A program made the position numbers and the translations under genes. This document shows positions 1 to 7,291 of a DNA stretch of 39,829 bases, piece by piece. The notes beneath the pieces were generated by a model. The model had not been told where the DNA came from, searched no databases, and saw nothing but the letters and a program-made list of their open reading frames with translations. Source of the stretch: Butyrivibrio sp. (lineage in GTDB: Bacteria > Bacillota > Clostridia > Lachnospirales > Lachnospiraceae); NCBI GenBank assembly GCA_022486625.1, contig JAKVKH010000035.1, positions 1-39,829 on the forward strand, read 5' to 3'. Position 1 is the first letter of the stretch. The number at the start of each line of letters is the position of its first letter.

Positions 1-65
1 ATTCAATTATACCCGAAAGGATAGGATTTATGCTTTTTTTATTGATGAAATATTGAATTTTCAAG

Positions 66-1442
66 GTGCTACACCTTCAAAAGGTGTGGGAAGTTTTAGG
101 TTATGCAGTGTATAATTCAAGAAGTCAGGTGAATACGAATCTGATTGGTCTTGTTACGGAAAGAGCCGAGAAAATGTCGGATCAGTTGCTGAAAATGACA
201 TCAGCTGCTGATCCGGTCTGTTTATATCTGAAAAAAGATCTGAGTGCGCAGAATCAACGGGATGCTGTTGAGGCACTTAGAGAAAGTACAGGGTCATATC
301 TGGTTGTCAGCTGTGGTAAATCAGGACGCGGAATCGGATCGGGACAGATTACTGTAGATATCAGTGATACGGATTATTTTGTAAAAATCCGGTCACTTAA
401 TGACACTGGTTATCTGCAGACACGGGATGATGGCGTAAGCGGAAAGGAAGCAGTTATTGTCGCGGTTCCGTTCAGGGACATGGACCAGGCTGACCGTTAT
501 ATTATTATGTATCTGGATAAAAAGAAGTGGATGACAATTGCGTCTTCCGGCAGACTTAAAAATGAGCTGGATGTGGTGGTAAACCAGCAGGGAGCGGTTA
601 TTGCGGCATCAGATGAACAGCATTTGTTTGTAAGCGATGGAAAACTCTGGGATAATCTGGATGAGGGCGAAAGTGATCATGCAAGCGCTTATATTGTCAG
701 ACATACGGGTGCTGTTTTTAATGCACAGAATGATGCGGTGATTGTGGAAGCACCGCTGATGATCAATAACTGGGCGCTGACAACGACAGTAGACCGTTCA
801 CTTCTGCAACTGATGTATGCTGAAGCGTGGAAAGAAACATCTGAACTGCTTCGCAATCTGCTTATTGCGATTATCAGCTTTGTGGGAGTCGGAGTTATCC
901 TCTTTGTAGCGGAAAAGAAAAATGATCAGAAAGTTCATGAAGGCTTAAAACAGAGAGCAGAAACAGATCCGCTTACCGGGTTGCTGAATAAAACTTCAAC
1001 GGAAGCGGAAATACGGAGCCATATCAGGAATAACCCGGATAAGCCCGGTGTTTTGTTTCTGCTTGATGTGGATAATTTCAAGGGAATTAATGATACGCTT
1101 GGTCATGCATTTGGCGATGAAGCACTTCGGGAGTTTGGGTTTCGGGCCAGTACACTGTTCCGGGTGACAGATATTTCAGGGCGGGTTGGTGGTGATGAAT
1201 TTATGATTTTTCTGAAAAATATTCCGGAGGAGTCGGTTCCGGAAGAAGTGCAGAAACTTCAGGAATTTGTGACACATTTCAGCGCCGGAAAGAGATATAT
1301 ACGGCATGAAGTTACAGCGAGCGTAGGCGGGGCATGCTATCCAAAGGATGGTATGGACTTTGAGAAGCTCTATGAAGCTGCGGATCTCGCGCTTTATCAG
1401 TCTAAGGCAAAGGGGAAGAGCAAGGTGACGATGGCAGGTTGA
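66..1442 (+). CDS. Membrane diguanylate cyclase (GGDEF) with an extracytoplasmic sensor, N-terminus apparently incomplete
   Basis: Makes the second messenger cyclic di-GMP from two GTP. The C-terminal third is a GGDEF domain with the exact signature GGDEF near residue 375. An RVTD motif five residues before it is a canonical product-inhibition I-site. One transmembrane segment lies at about residues 260-281, and the region before it has the character of a Cache-type extracellular sensor. Proteins of this design normally start with a second transmembrane helix, which this reading lacks. The GTG start at 66 has no convincing ribosome binding site, and an in-frame stop lies just upstream at 54-56. 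The 5' end is therefore either disrupted by a frameshift or truncated. Domain assignment is firm; the start and whether the gene is intact are uncertain. A second GGDEF protein lies at 36746. Confidence 0.8.
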   Translation: MLHLQKVWEVLGYAVYNSRSQVNTNLIGLVTERAEKMSDQLLKMTSAADPVCLYLKKDLSAQNQRDAVEALRESTGSYLVVSCGKSGRGIGSGQITVDISDTDYFVKIRSLNDTGYLQTRDDGVSGKEAVIVAVPFRDMDQADRYIIMYLDKKKWMTIASSGRLKNELDVVVNQQGAVIAASDEQHLFVSDGKLWDNLDEGESDHASAYIVRHTGAVFNAQNDAVIVEAPLMINNWALTTTVDRSLLQLMYAEAWKETSELLRNLLIAIISFVGVGVILFVAEKKNDQKVHEGLKQRAETDPLTGLLNKTSTEAEIRSHIRNNPDKPGVLFLLDVDNFKGINDTLGHAFGDEALREFGFRASTLFRVTDISGRVGGDEFMIFLKNIPEESVPEEVQKLQEFVTHFSAGKRYIRHEVTASVGGACYPKDGMDFEKLYEAADLALYQSKAKGKSKVTMAG

Positions 1443-1655
1443 CAGGTGTATTTTTGGACAATCTGTATAATTCCGGATGGAAAATTCGGCATATTATCTT
1501 TTGACTGGGTGAAAGTGAAAGATCAATGAGCATTTTGGCGAATGTTTCAAAAAAACTTTGTGAAATAGTGGCATAGGCAAAAAAAGCACTGTCCGATATA
1601 CTGTTAAAGTATAAAGAACCAGATAACCAATGAATCATGCAGGGAGGAAAATGTA

Positions 1656-2765
1656 ATGGCAAGTTTATCATTAGAGAATATTACAAAGCAGTATCCGAAT
1701 GGCTTTGTAGCAGTTAAAGATTTTAACCTTGAAGTACAGGATAAGGAATTCATTATTTTTGTAGGACCTTCAGGATGTGGTAAGTCCACAACGCTTCGTA
1801 TGATCGCAGGTCTGGAAGATATTTCTTCCGGTACATTAAAGATCGGTGGAAGAGTTGTTAATGATGTAGAGCCTAAGGACAGAGATATCGCAATGGTATT
1901 CCAGAACTACGCTCTGTATCCGCATATGACAGTATATGATAACATGGCATTCGGACTTAAGCTCAGAAAAGTTCCGAAGGATGAAATCGACAGAAAAGTT
2001 AAGGATGCAGCTAAGATCCTTGATCTGACAAATCTTCTTGATCGTAAGCCGAAGGCTCTTTCCGGTGGTCAGAGACAGCGTGTTGCCATGGGACGTGCAA
2101 TTGTACGTAATCCTAAGGTATTCCTTATGGATGAGCCTCTTTCAAATCTGGATGCAAAACTTCGTGTTCAGATGAGAACAGAGATTGCAAAACTGCACCA
2201 GAGACTGGGCACAACAATCATCTATGTAACACATGATCAGACAGAAGCTATGACACTGGGTACCAGAATTGTTGTTATGAAGGATGGTGTTGTTCAGCAG
2301 GTTGATACACCTCAGAATCTTTATGACAAGCCGTGCAACCTCTTCGTTGCAGGATTCATGGGATCTCCGCAGATGAACTTTATGGATGCTGTTGTTGAAA
2401 TTAAGGGTGAGACAGCATATCTTAAGATCGCCAACCAGAGCATCGAACTTCCTCCGGCTAAGTCCAAGAAGCTGATCGATGGTGGTTATAACGGAAAGAC
2501 AGTTACATTCGGTATTCGTCCTGAAGATGTTGATGATTCCGAGATGTTTGTTAATACAGCAAAGGCTGTGTTTGAATCAACAGTTAACGTATATGAGCTG
2601 CTTGGTGCAGAAGTGTATCTGTACTTTGATCTGGAGGGCTTCCCGATCACAGCACGTGTTGATTCCCGTACAACAGCAAGACCTGGTGATAAGGTTAAGT
2701 TTGGTTTCGATGTTGAGAAGATCCATGTATTTGACAAAGAGACAGAGCTTGTTATCACAAACTGA
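1656..2765 (+). CDS. msmX: Sugar ABC transporter ATPase, MsmX/MsmK/UgpC type
   Basis: Energises CUT1-type sugar importers by ATP hydrolysis at the cytoplasmic face of the membrane. Walker A (GPSGCGKST) is at residues 37-45, the signature [10 protein letters not shown] near 135, Walker B VFLMDEP near 156, then a TOBE-type C-terminal domain. The 369-residue length is normal for the family. The start at 1656 follows a strong GGGAGGAAA ribosome binding site. No permease or binding protein is adjacent. In Bacillus and many Clostridia such a lone ATPase serves several sugar importers encoded elsewhere, and the same role is inferred here. A strong terminator follows, so the gene is probably monocistronic. 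The exact name (MsmX, MsmK or UgpC) cannot be settled from sequence alone. Confidence 0.93.
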   Translation: MASLSLENITKQYPNGFVAVKDFNLEVQDKEFIIFVGPSGCGKSTTLRMIAGLEDISSGTLKIGGRVVNDVEPKDRDIAMVFQNYALYPHMTVYDNMAFGLKLRKVPKDEIDRKVKDAAKILDLTNLLDRKPKALSGGQRQRVAMGRAIVRNPKVFLMDEPLSNLDAKLRVQMRTEIAKLHQRLGTTIIYVTHDQTEAMTLGTRIVVMKDGVVQQVDTPQNLYDKPCNLFVAGFMGSPQMNFMDAVVEIKGETAYLKIANQSIELPPAKSKKLIDGGYNGKTVTFGIRPEDVDDSEMFVNTAKAVFESTVNVYELLGAEVYLYFDLEGFPITARVDSRTTARPGDKVKFGFDVEKIHVFDKETELVITN

Positions 2766-2795
2766 TAATTCAGAGACTACGAAGAAGCTACTGTG

Positions 2796-2828
2796 CAGGG
2801 GATGCAGAAATGCATCCCCTGTATTTTT
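2796..2828 (+). terminator. Intrinsic terminator after the sugar ABC ATPase
   Basis: A perfect 11-bp inverted repeat (2796-2806 with 2811-2821) with a 4-nt loop is followed by TATTTTT. It closes the ATPase transcript before the CdaR-type gene. Confidence 0.92.
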
Positions 2829-2926
2829 GTGAATAAGCAGAGCTTGCAGATGCAGTTAAAATGCATTAAAATAAGCAATATGGACGCGTGTGGAGTATCC
2901 ACATGTATGGAAAGGAAGCAGAGCGA

Positions 2927-4018
2927 ATGATATCCGCACAGGTAATTAAGACAAGTATAGAAGAACTGCAGGCGATCACACGGGTAGACCTGTGTGTACT
3001 CGATTTAAGCGGAAGTGTTGTGGCGACAACTAAAGAGGGCGAGAATATTGATGCAGGTCTTATTATCAATTTTGCAAATTCGCCGGTAGACAGTCAGGTA
3101 ATTGGAAATGATCACCTGCTGAAGATTCTTGATGAAGGGGATCTTGCGTATATTCTGGTTGCCAGCGGAGATGGAGAAACGACCTATACTGTTGGAAAAA
3201 TCTGTGTGAGCCAGCTTCAGAACCTTATTGTTGCTTATAAGGAAAGATATGACAGAAATAATTTCTTCCAGAATCTGATGTTGGATAATCTTCTTCTGAT
3301 TGATATTTATAACCGTGCGAAGAAACTGCATATTGATGTTACGGTTCCGAGGGTAATTATCCTGATTGAGACCGGAACGGAAAAAGATACAACGGTTTCA
3401 GAACTGTTGAGTGGAATGTATACTGCACAGTCCGGTGACTATATTACGGCGGTGGATGAAACCAGTGTGATTCTGATCAAGTCTCTTTCACAGGGAGAAG
3501 GCTATGAAGGCGTAAAACAGATTGCTACAACAATTGTCGACATGGTCAATTCAGAAGCTATGATGAATGTTCGTGTGGCATATGGGACAATCGTCAGTGA
3601 ACTGAAGGATTTGAGCAAATCCTATAAAGAAGCCAAGATGGCGCTCGAAGTAGGAAAGACATTCTATGTGGAAAAGAAAGTAAATGCATATAATACCCTC
3701 GGCATAGGCCGTTTGATTTATCAGCTGCCCATTAACCTCTGCAGAATATTTATTGAAGAGATTTTTGGAGAAAATGATATTTTGGATTCGATAGATGAAG
3801 AAACACTGAATACGATCAATAAGTTCTTTGAAAATAATCTTAATGTATCAGAAACTTCAAGACAGCTTTTCATTCACAGGAATACGCTTGTGTATCGAAT
3901 TGAAAAACTGGAAAGAAGCACAGGACTCGATATCAGAAAATTTGACGACGCCCTTACATTCAAAATTGCACTGATGGTAGCCAACTATATGAAGTATCTG
4001 GATACACACGAATATTGA
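2927..4018 (+). CDS. CdaR/PucR-type transcriptional regulator (sugar-diacid regulator family)
   Basis: A probable DNA-binding regulator of about 363 residues. The C-terminal end carries the PucR-type helix-turn-helix: a stretch reading NVSETSRQLFIHRNTLVYRI, followed by a conserved leucine-rich segment. The middle resembles the GGDEF-like domain of CdaR proteins, and the N-terminal part is a putative ligand-sensing domain. I chose ATG 2927 because AAGGAA lies 9 nt upstream; an in-frame GTG at 2888 has no such site. It sits just downstream of the sugar ATPase but behind a terminator, so the two may share a physiological theme without sharing a transcript. The ligand is unknown; named relatives respond to sugar diacids, purines or glycerate. 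The stop codon overlaps a large inverted repeat. Confidence 0.85.
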   Translation: MISAQVIKTSIEELQAITRVDLCVLDLSGSVVATTKEGENIDAGLIINFANSPVDSQVIGNDHLLKILDEGDLAYILVASGDGETTYTVGKICVSQLQNLIVAYKERYDRNNFFQNLMLDNLLLIDIYNRAKKLHIDVTVPRVIILIETGTEKDTTVSELLSGMYTAQSGDYITAVDETSVILIKSLSQGEGYEGVKQIATTIVDMVNSEAMMNVRVAYGTIVSELKDLSKSYKEAKMALEVGKTFYVEKKVNAYNTLGIGRLIYQLPINLCRIFIEEIFGENDILDSIDEETLNTINKFFENNLNVSETSRQLFIHRNTLVYRIEKLERSTGLDIRKFDDALTFKIALMVANYMKYLDTHEY

Positions 4019-4174
4019 TTTCTGTAAAGCACTGCAAAAAAAGAGATCGCAGATTCACTGACCGGATTTATCCGGGGAGGAGAATCTGCGATCTCTTTTT
4101 TATAGGGCGCGCAGCGCCAAGGCAGATGATTCTGCAAAGCAGAATTATCTGCTTTGCAGTGCTTTACAGAAATC
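4017..4174. repeat. Nested inverted-repeat element after the CdaR-type gene
   Basis: A perfect 22-bp inverted repeat (4017-4038 with 4153-4174) encloses three further hairpins. These are a 20-bp stem at 4037-4056/4082-4101, a 5-bp GC stem at 4106-4118, and a stem at 4123-4151 with one mismatch. The outer left arm overlaps the CdaR stop codon. No flanking target duplication is visible and there is no convincing coding sequence inside. It may be a MITE-like element, a processed structured RNA, or a compound terminator. Confidence 0.8.
4037..4101 (+). terminator. Large terminator-like hairpin after the CdaR-type gene
   Basis: A perfect 20-bp stem (4037-4056 with 4082-4101) with a 25-nt loop. 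The right arm ends in a run of six T, as in an intrinsic terminator. The left arm begins with A residues, so it could also act on minus-strand transcription from the radical SAM gene. Confidence 0.8.
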
Positions 4175-4186
4175 GGCCCAACCCTC

Positions 4187-4331
4187 GCGAAGAAACATCC
4201 GAACAGCGAAGCGCATTCGGATGCTCTTTTGCGCCGCTACCAATCAAACCCAATCCTTGCAGCGGAGCATCGCCTGAACAGCGAAGCGCATTCGGATGCT
4301 TCTCCGCCCTTCCCCCTTCACAAATCAAAAA
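4187..4331. repeat. Two copies of a REP-like hairpin repeat
   Basis: A 25-bp sequence occurs exactly twice, at 4201-4225 and 4276-4300. In the first copy CATCCGAA (4196-4203) pairs with TTCGGATG (4216-4223). In the second, a longer imperfect stem runs from about 4262 to 4308. The rest of this stretch shows no gene. This completes the 313-nt gap between the CdaR-type gene and the radical SAM gene. Confidence 0.75.
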
Positions 4332-5390
4332 TCACCTGCCCGGTTTTGCCTTAAGTCCTGCAAAATCGAATGCCGGAATAAAGCTTTCTGCGGCAGTGTC
4401 TGCACCCTGGATAAAACCGTTTTCAAGTCCAAAATCAATTGCGTCATCGACCAACGCATCATATTCCTCCACTGTAACCTTACGTGTCAGCTCAGGAAAC
4501 TCCACAGAATGAGGCATTGGTGTATATTGATTCATAATGCTGATATAGATATCTTTTCCGAAGGTTTCGCAGAGATAACGGATGACATTTCTGGAATCGG
4601 TTGTCTGTCCAGGAAGAACCAGATGGCGCACAATTACCCCCTTTTTCATCAGCGGGCCGGTGTAATCTTTACTTTCTTCCACAGTATCTGATTCGGAAAG
4701 AGTTTCTACATAATCATTATATGCAGATGCGCACATCAGCCGGTTGGAATCTGTGGATAAATAGTCAGAAGGATGCATACCTGGTGGATAAAATACAGGA
4801 GCGCCTGTCTGATGGATCATTTCCTGAATTGCCTTGCCACAGACTTCGAAGTAGTCAGGCGCATTGGAGTAACGAAGACTCAGTTTTGAGGAACAGTATT
4901 TACAGTCAGGAAGATAGATATCAACAAGGCCGTTAAGCAGTTGAAGGGTGGAAATTTCTTCATAGCCGCTGGTGTTGTATACGATGGGAATAACAAGACC
5001 CTGGTTTTTTGCTGTTTCAATTGCATCTGCGATCTGAGGAACAAAGTGCGTGGGTGTTACCAGATTAATATTACAGGCATTCTGTTCCTGCAGTTCCAGA
5101 AAGATATCAGAGAGTCGACCGGAAGAAATGGGCATCTGGACAGTACTGTGTGCAATGGAATAGTTCTGACAGAAAACACATCCCATATTGCAGCCGCTGA
5201 AAAAAACAGCACCGGATCCGCAGGTACCTGAAATACAGGGCTCCTCCCACATATGCAGGGCAGCTCTTGCAGCAGTAATCTGAGAGGTCTGGCCGCAATA
5301 TCCGGTTTTGCCGGATAGGCGGTTGACATGGCACTTTCTGGGACATATGGAGCAATTTGAAAGAAGTGTTTCATAGAGAGTGTGATTCAT
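4332..5390 (-). CDS. Radical SAM protein of the PflX / pyruvate formate-lyase activase-like family
   Basis: Probably generates a 5'-deoxyadenosyl radical from S-adenosylmethionine. The cluster motif C67-x3-C71-x2-C74 sits inside SGCNMGCVFCQNY. N-terminal cysteines C13, C16, C20 and C32 form a second possible metal site, as in COG1313/PflX proteins. At 352 residues it is longer than a classical PflA. No glycyl-radical enzyme or other partner is nearby, so its substrate cannot be inferred. The ATG at 5390 opens the conserved CxxC-containing N-terminus. The 3' end runs up to the repeat block at 4.2-4.3 kb. Family assignment is strong; function is unknown. Confidence 0.85.
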   Translation of the reverse strand: MNHTLYETLLSNCSICPRKCHVNRLSGKTGYCGQTSQITAARAALHMWEEPCISGTCGSGAVFFSGCNMGCVFCQNYSIAHSTVQMPISSGRLSDIFLELQEQNACNINLVTPTHFVPQIADAIETAKNQGLVIPIVYNTSGYEEISTLQLLNGLVDIYLPDCKYCSSKLSLRYSNAPDYFEVCGKAIQEMIHQTGAPVFYPPGMHPSDYLSTDSNRLMCASAYNDYVETLSESDTVEESKDYTGPLMKKGVIVRHLVLPGQTTDSRNVIRYLCETFGKDIYISIMNQYTPMPHSVEFPELTRKVTVEEYDALVDDAIDFGLENGFIQGADTAAESFIPAFDFAGLKAKPGR

Positions 5391-5423
5391 GGAAAACCTT
5401 TCTGATATTCATACGAAAAATAA

Positions 5424-5620
5424 AACCACGATACTGTGAAGGATACATGCACGTTTGCTACCGGATGTAACCAGGCGACCTTATAACACATGGAAGTTTC
5501 TGCTTAGTGCTGCTTCGTTCCCGACCTGACACGATTCACAGATTCCCATTGCATAAGACCCGATTACATACACGGAAGGACTGCTGCATGCACCCTTCAC
5601 AGAACCGTGGCTCTGCGCAT
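5424..5620 (-). ncRNA. ffs: Signal recognition particle RNA (ffs), apparently without an Alu domain
   Basis: The minus strand contains the SRP domain IV core GTCAGGTCGGGAACGAAGCA, with a GGAA tetraloop closed by CG pairs and the conserved AGCAGCA-side internal loop. Long flanking arms pair over the whole molecule: CCACG near 5610 with CGTGG near 5428, CTGTGAAGG with CCTTCACAG, and GCATG with GCATG. The transcript then runs into TTTTATTTTT, which ends it. This gives a helix-5 rod of about 190 nt. The 5' end pairs directly with the 3' end, leaving no room for the Alu fold found in Bacillus-type SRP RNA. Location next to tadA is common in Firmicutes. The exact 5' end is uncertain and could lie near 5642. 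Confidence 0.85.
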
Positions 5621-5648
5621 TTAAAATATCAAAATTGCGAATATTAAC

Positions 5649-5677
5649 AATATATATGTTTTTACAGCAGTTGTCAA
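5649..5677 (-). promoter_or_regulatory. Promoter of the SRP RNA gene
   Basis: On the minus strand, TTGACA (5677-5672) and TATATT (5654-5649) are separated by 17 nt, a near-consensus housekeeping promoter. It begins immediately after the Rrf2 stop codon and would start transcription near 5642, some 25 nt before the paired SRP rod. A weaker alternative is TTGTTA (5650-5645) with TATTTT (5628-5623), starting near 5616. Confidence 0.75.
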
Positions 5678-6121
5678 TCAGATGGAGTAATCATAGCCGG
5701 TCAGTGATTTTCCCTGATCAACAAGATCCTGTAGGGTTACACTGTCTACATAATCGTTGACAACTTTATCCAGACCTCGCCAGAAAGAAAGCGTAGGGCA
5801 TTCCTCTGCTTTGGGACAATTAATACCGTCGGCGCTTTCTGAAAGACATTCTACAGGGGTCAGATCACCTTCCATAGTGCGGAGAATATCTCCGACTCTG
5901 TATTCAAAAGGCTTTCTGGCAAGACGATGACCGCCATTATTTCCACGCATGCTGCGCAGATAACCCGCTTTGTTTAAGACCGTAACAATCTGCTCAAGAT
6001 ATTTTACCGTGATTCCCTGACGATCTGAAATATCCTTAAGCGCTATATATTCGCCGGTATCATGAAGCGCGAGATCAATCATGACACGAAGTGCGTATCT
6101 TCCCTTGGTTGAAATTTTCAT
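5678..6121 (-). CDS. Rrf2-family transcriptional regulator with three cysteines (IscR-like)
   Basis: A 147-residue winged-helix regulator. The N-terminus MKISTKGRYALR is the classic Rrf2 start, so I place the start at 6121 and reject a 30-residue upstream extension. The recognition segment with ...YLEQIVTVLNKAGYL and RGNNGGHRLA is typical. Cysteines at 92, 102 and 108 match the number and approximate position of the cluster ligands of IscR, and CymR-type members lack them. An iron-sulfur or redox-sensing role is therefore inferred. No isc, suf or cysteine-synthesis genes are adjacent. The gene is divergent from tadA, and a palindrome lies between the two starts. Confidence 0.88.
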   Translation of the reverse strand: MKISTKGRYALRVMIDLALHDTGEYIALKDISDRQGITVKYLEQIVTVLNKAGYLRSMRGNNGGHRLARKPFEYRVGDILRTMEGDLTPVECLSESADGINCPKAEECPTLSFWRGLDKVVNDYVDSVTLQDLVDQGKSLTGYDYSI

Positions 6122-6221
6122 TCTGAATCTGACCTGACCTTTCTGTTTAAAGAATAGCAGATAATACCGTATAGCGCAGAATACACTGATTTTCTGGAAA
6201 AAAGGAAGCATTGCGACATAC

Positions 6222-6242
6222 AGTATTATTATATATAATACT
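6222..6242. promoter_or_regulatory. Palindrome between rrf2 and tadA, candidate operator
   Basis: AGTATTAT and ATAATACT form an 8-bp inverted repeat around a 5-nt AT centre, about 100 nt upstream of the Rrf2 start and 70 nt upstream of tadA. Rrf2 proteins often autoregulate through such AT-rich dyads. AT-rich palindromes arise easily by chance, so this is tentative. Confidence 0.35.
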
Positions 6243-6308
6243 CACATATATATCATAACACATAAATAAGGAGAATTACTAGTAAAATAGTATGAAATGT
6301 CTGAATAG

Positions 6309-6860
6309 ATGAAAAAAGACAGAGAAGAGAAGGAAAAAGAAGAGCTGGAGAATCGGCTTTTGCATGAAAAAATACAGAAAAAATATATGGGTGCTGCACT
6401 CACACAGGCGAAAAAAGCCTATCAGCTGGGTGAGGTTCCGATCGGATGTGTTATTGTGCATCAGGGAAAAATCATCGGGCGGGGATATAACCGCAGAAAC
6501 ACAGATCGTTCGGCACTTGCACATGCAGAAATTACGGCAATCAGAAAAGCCGGAAAGGTACTTCATGACTGGAGGCTGGAAGAGTGCACTCTCTATGTTA
6601 CTCTGGAGCCGTGTCAGATGTGTGCGGGGGCCATTGTACAGGCCAGAATTCCGGAAGTAGTTATCGGGACAATGAACCCGAAGGCAGGATGTGCCGGTTC
6701 AATTCTGAATATTCTGGAAAATCCGCAGTTCAATCATCAGGTAAATGTAACGAGAGGGATTATGGAGGAAGAATGCAGCAGGCTTCTGAAGAATTTCTTT
6801 ACAGAACTGAGAATCAGGAACCGGATGGAAAAGAAAGAACAATCCCCCGGACAGGGTTGA
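6309..6860 (+). CDS. tadA: tRNA-specific adenosine deaminase
   Basis: Deaminates adenosine 34 to inosine in tRNA-Arg(ACG), allowing wobble decoding. The zinc site is visible as H72-A-E74 and P101-C102-Q-M-C105, with the rest of the deaminase fold around it. At 183 residues it carries about 26 extra N-terminal residues, very rich in Lys and Glu, before the usual start around KYMGAALTQAKKA. No good ribosome binding site precedes ATG 6309; AAGGAG at about 6269 is too far away. An internal TTG or ATG start is possible. tadA next to the SRP RNA is a common Firmicutes arrangement. Confidence 0.92.
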   Translation: MKKDREEKEKEELENRLLHEKIQKKYMGAALTQAKKAYQLGEVPIGCVIVHQGKIIGRGYNRRNTDRSALAHAEITAIRKAGKVLHDWRLEECTLYVTLEPCQMCAGAIVQARIPEVVIGTMNPKAGCAGSILNILENPQFNHQVNVTRGIMEEECSRLLKNFFTELRIRNRMEKKEQSPGQG

Positions 6861-6919
6861 CGGAGCATGATAAATTGAGTACAATTCAATCGGAATCTTA
6901 GTCAGAAAGGACATTGAGT

Positions 6920-7261
6920 ATGCATGAGTTGCCGGTAGTAATGGATATTATCCGTGAAATGGATGAGCAGGCCAGTGCACATGGGTTTCATAAGATTACG
7001 GAAATAGAACTGGTGATTGGAGAACTGTCGTCTATTGTGGATGAATCCGTACAGATGTATTTTGATGTGGCATCTCAGAATCATCCCTGTGAAAATGCCA
7101 AACTGAAATTTGCATTTGAACCTGCAATGCTCAAATGCAGAGAATGCGGGAATGAGTTTCCGCATGAAAAGTCATTTCAGTGTCCGAAGTGTGGCGGTGA
7201 TGCCATGCTGGTCAAGGGAAGTGGAAGAAGTTTTTATATCAAATCCTTTGATGGAGAATGA
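6920..7261 (+). CDS. hypA: Hydrogenase/urease nickel incorporation protein HypA
   Basis: A 113-residue nickel metallochaperone. It begins MHELP, with the essential His2 nickel ligand; I chose ATG 6920 rather than the TTG at 6914 because it preserves this N-terminus and has AGAAAGGA upstream. The zinc site is two CxxC pairs: C73/C76 and C88/C91. It lies 30 nt upstream of hypB and is surely cotranscribed with it. No hydrogenase, urease, hypC, hypD or hypF is in the window, so the nickel enzyme served is not evident. Confidence 0.95.
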   Translation: MHELPVVMDIIREMDEQASAHGFHKITEIELVIGELSSIVDESVQMYFDVASQNHPCENAKLKFAFEPAMLKCRECGNEFPHEKSFQCPKCGGDAMLVKGSGRSFYIKSFDGE

Positions 7262-7291
7262 CCTGTCTGAAAATAAGGAAAGGAAAAACAT

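Noticed and set aside
1560..1625. Sigma-28-like TCCGATAT upstream of the sugar ABC ATPase
   Set aside because: No TAAA-type -35 at suitable spacing and no motility link for this gene.
4201..4300. Two identical 25-bp repeats separated by 50 nt, resembling a minimal CRISPR
   Set aside because: Only two copies, no cas genes, and each repeat forms a hairpin with its own flanks, which fits REP-like elements better.
4015..4512. Open frame across the repeat block with an internal protein repeat
   Set aside because: It consists of translated repeats and the antisense of the radical SAM gene, with no ribosome binding site or recognisable domain.
6122..6211. Thirty-residue N-terminal extension of the Rrf2 regulator
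   Set aside because: MKISTKGRYAL is the conserved family start; the extension is hydrophobic and unlike any Rrf2 N-terminus.
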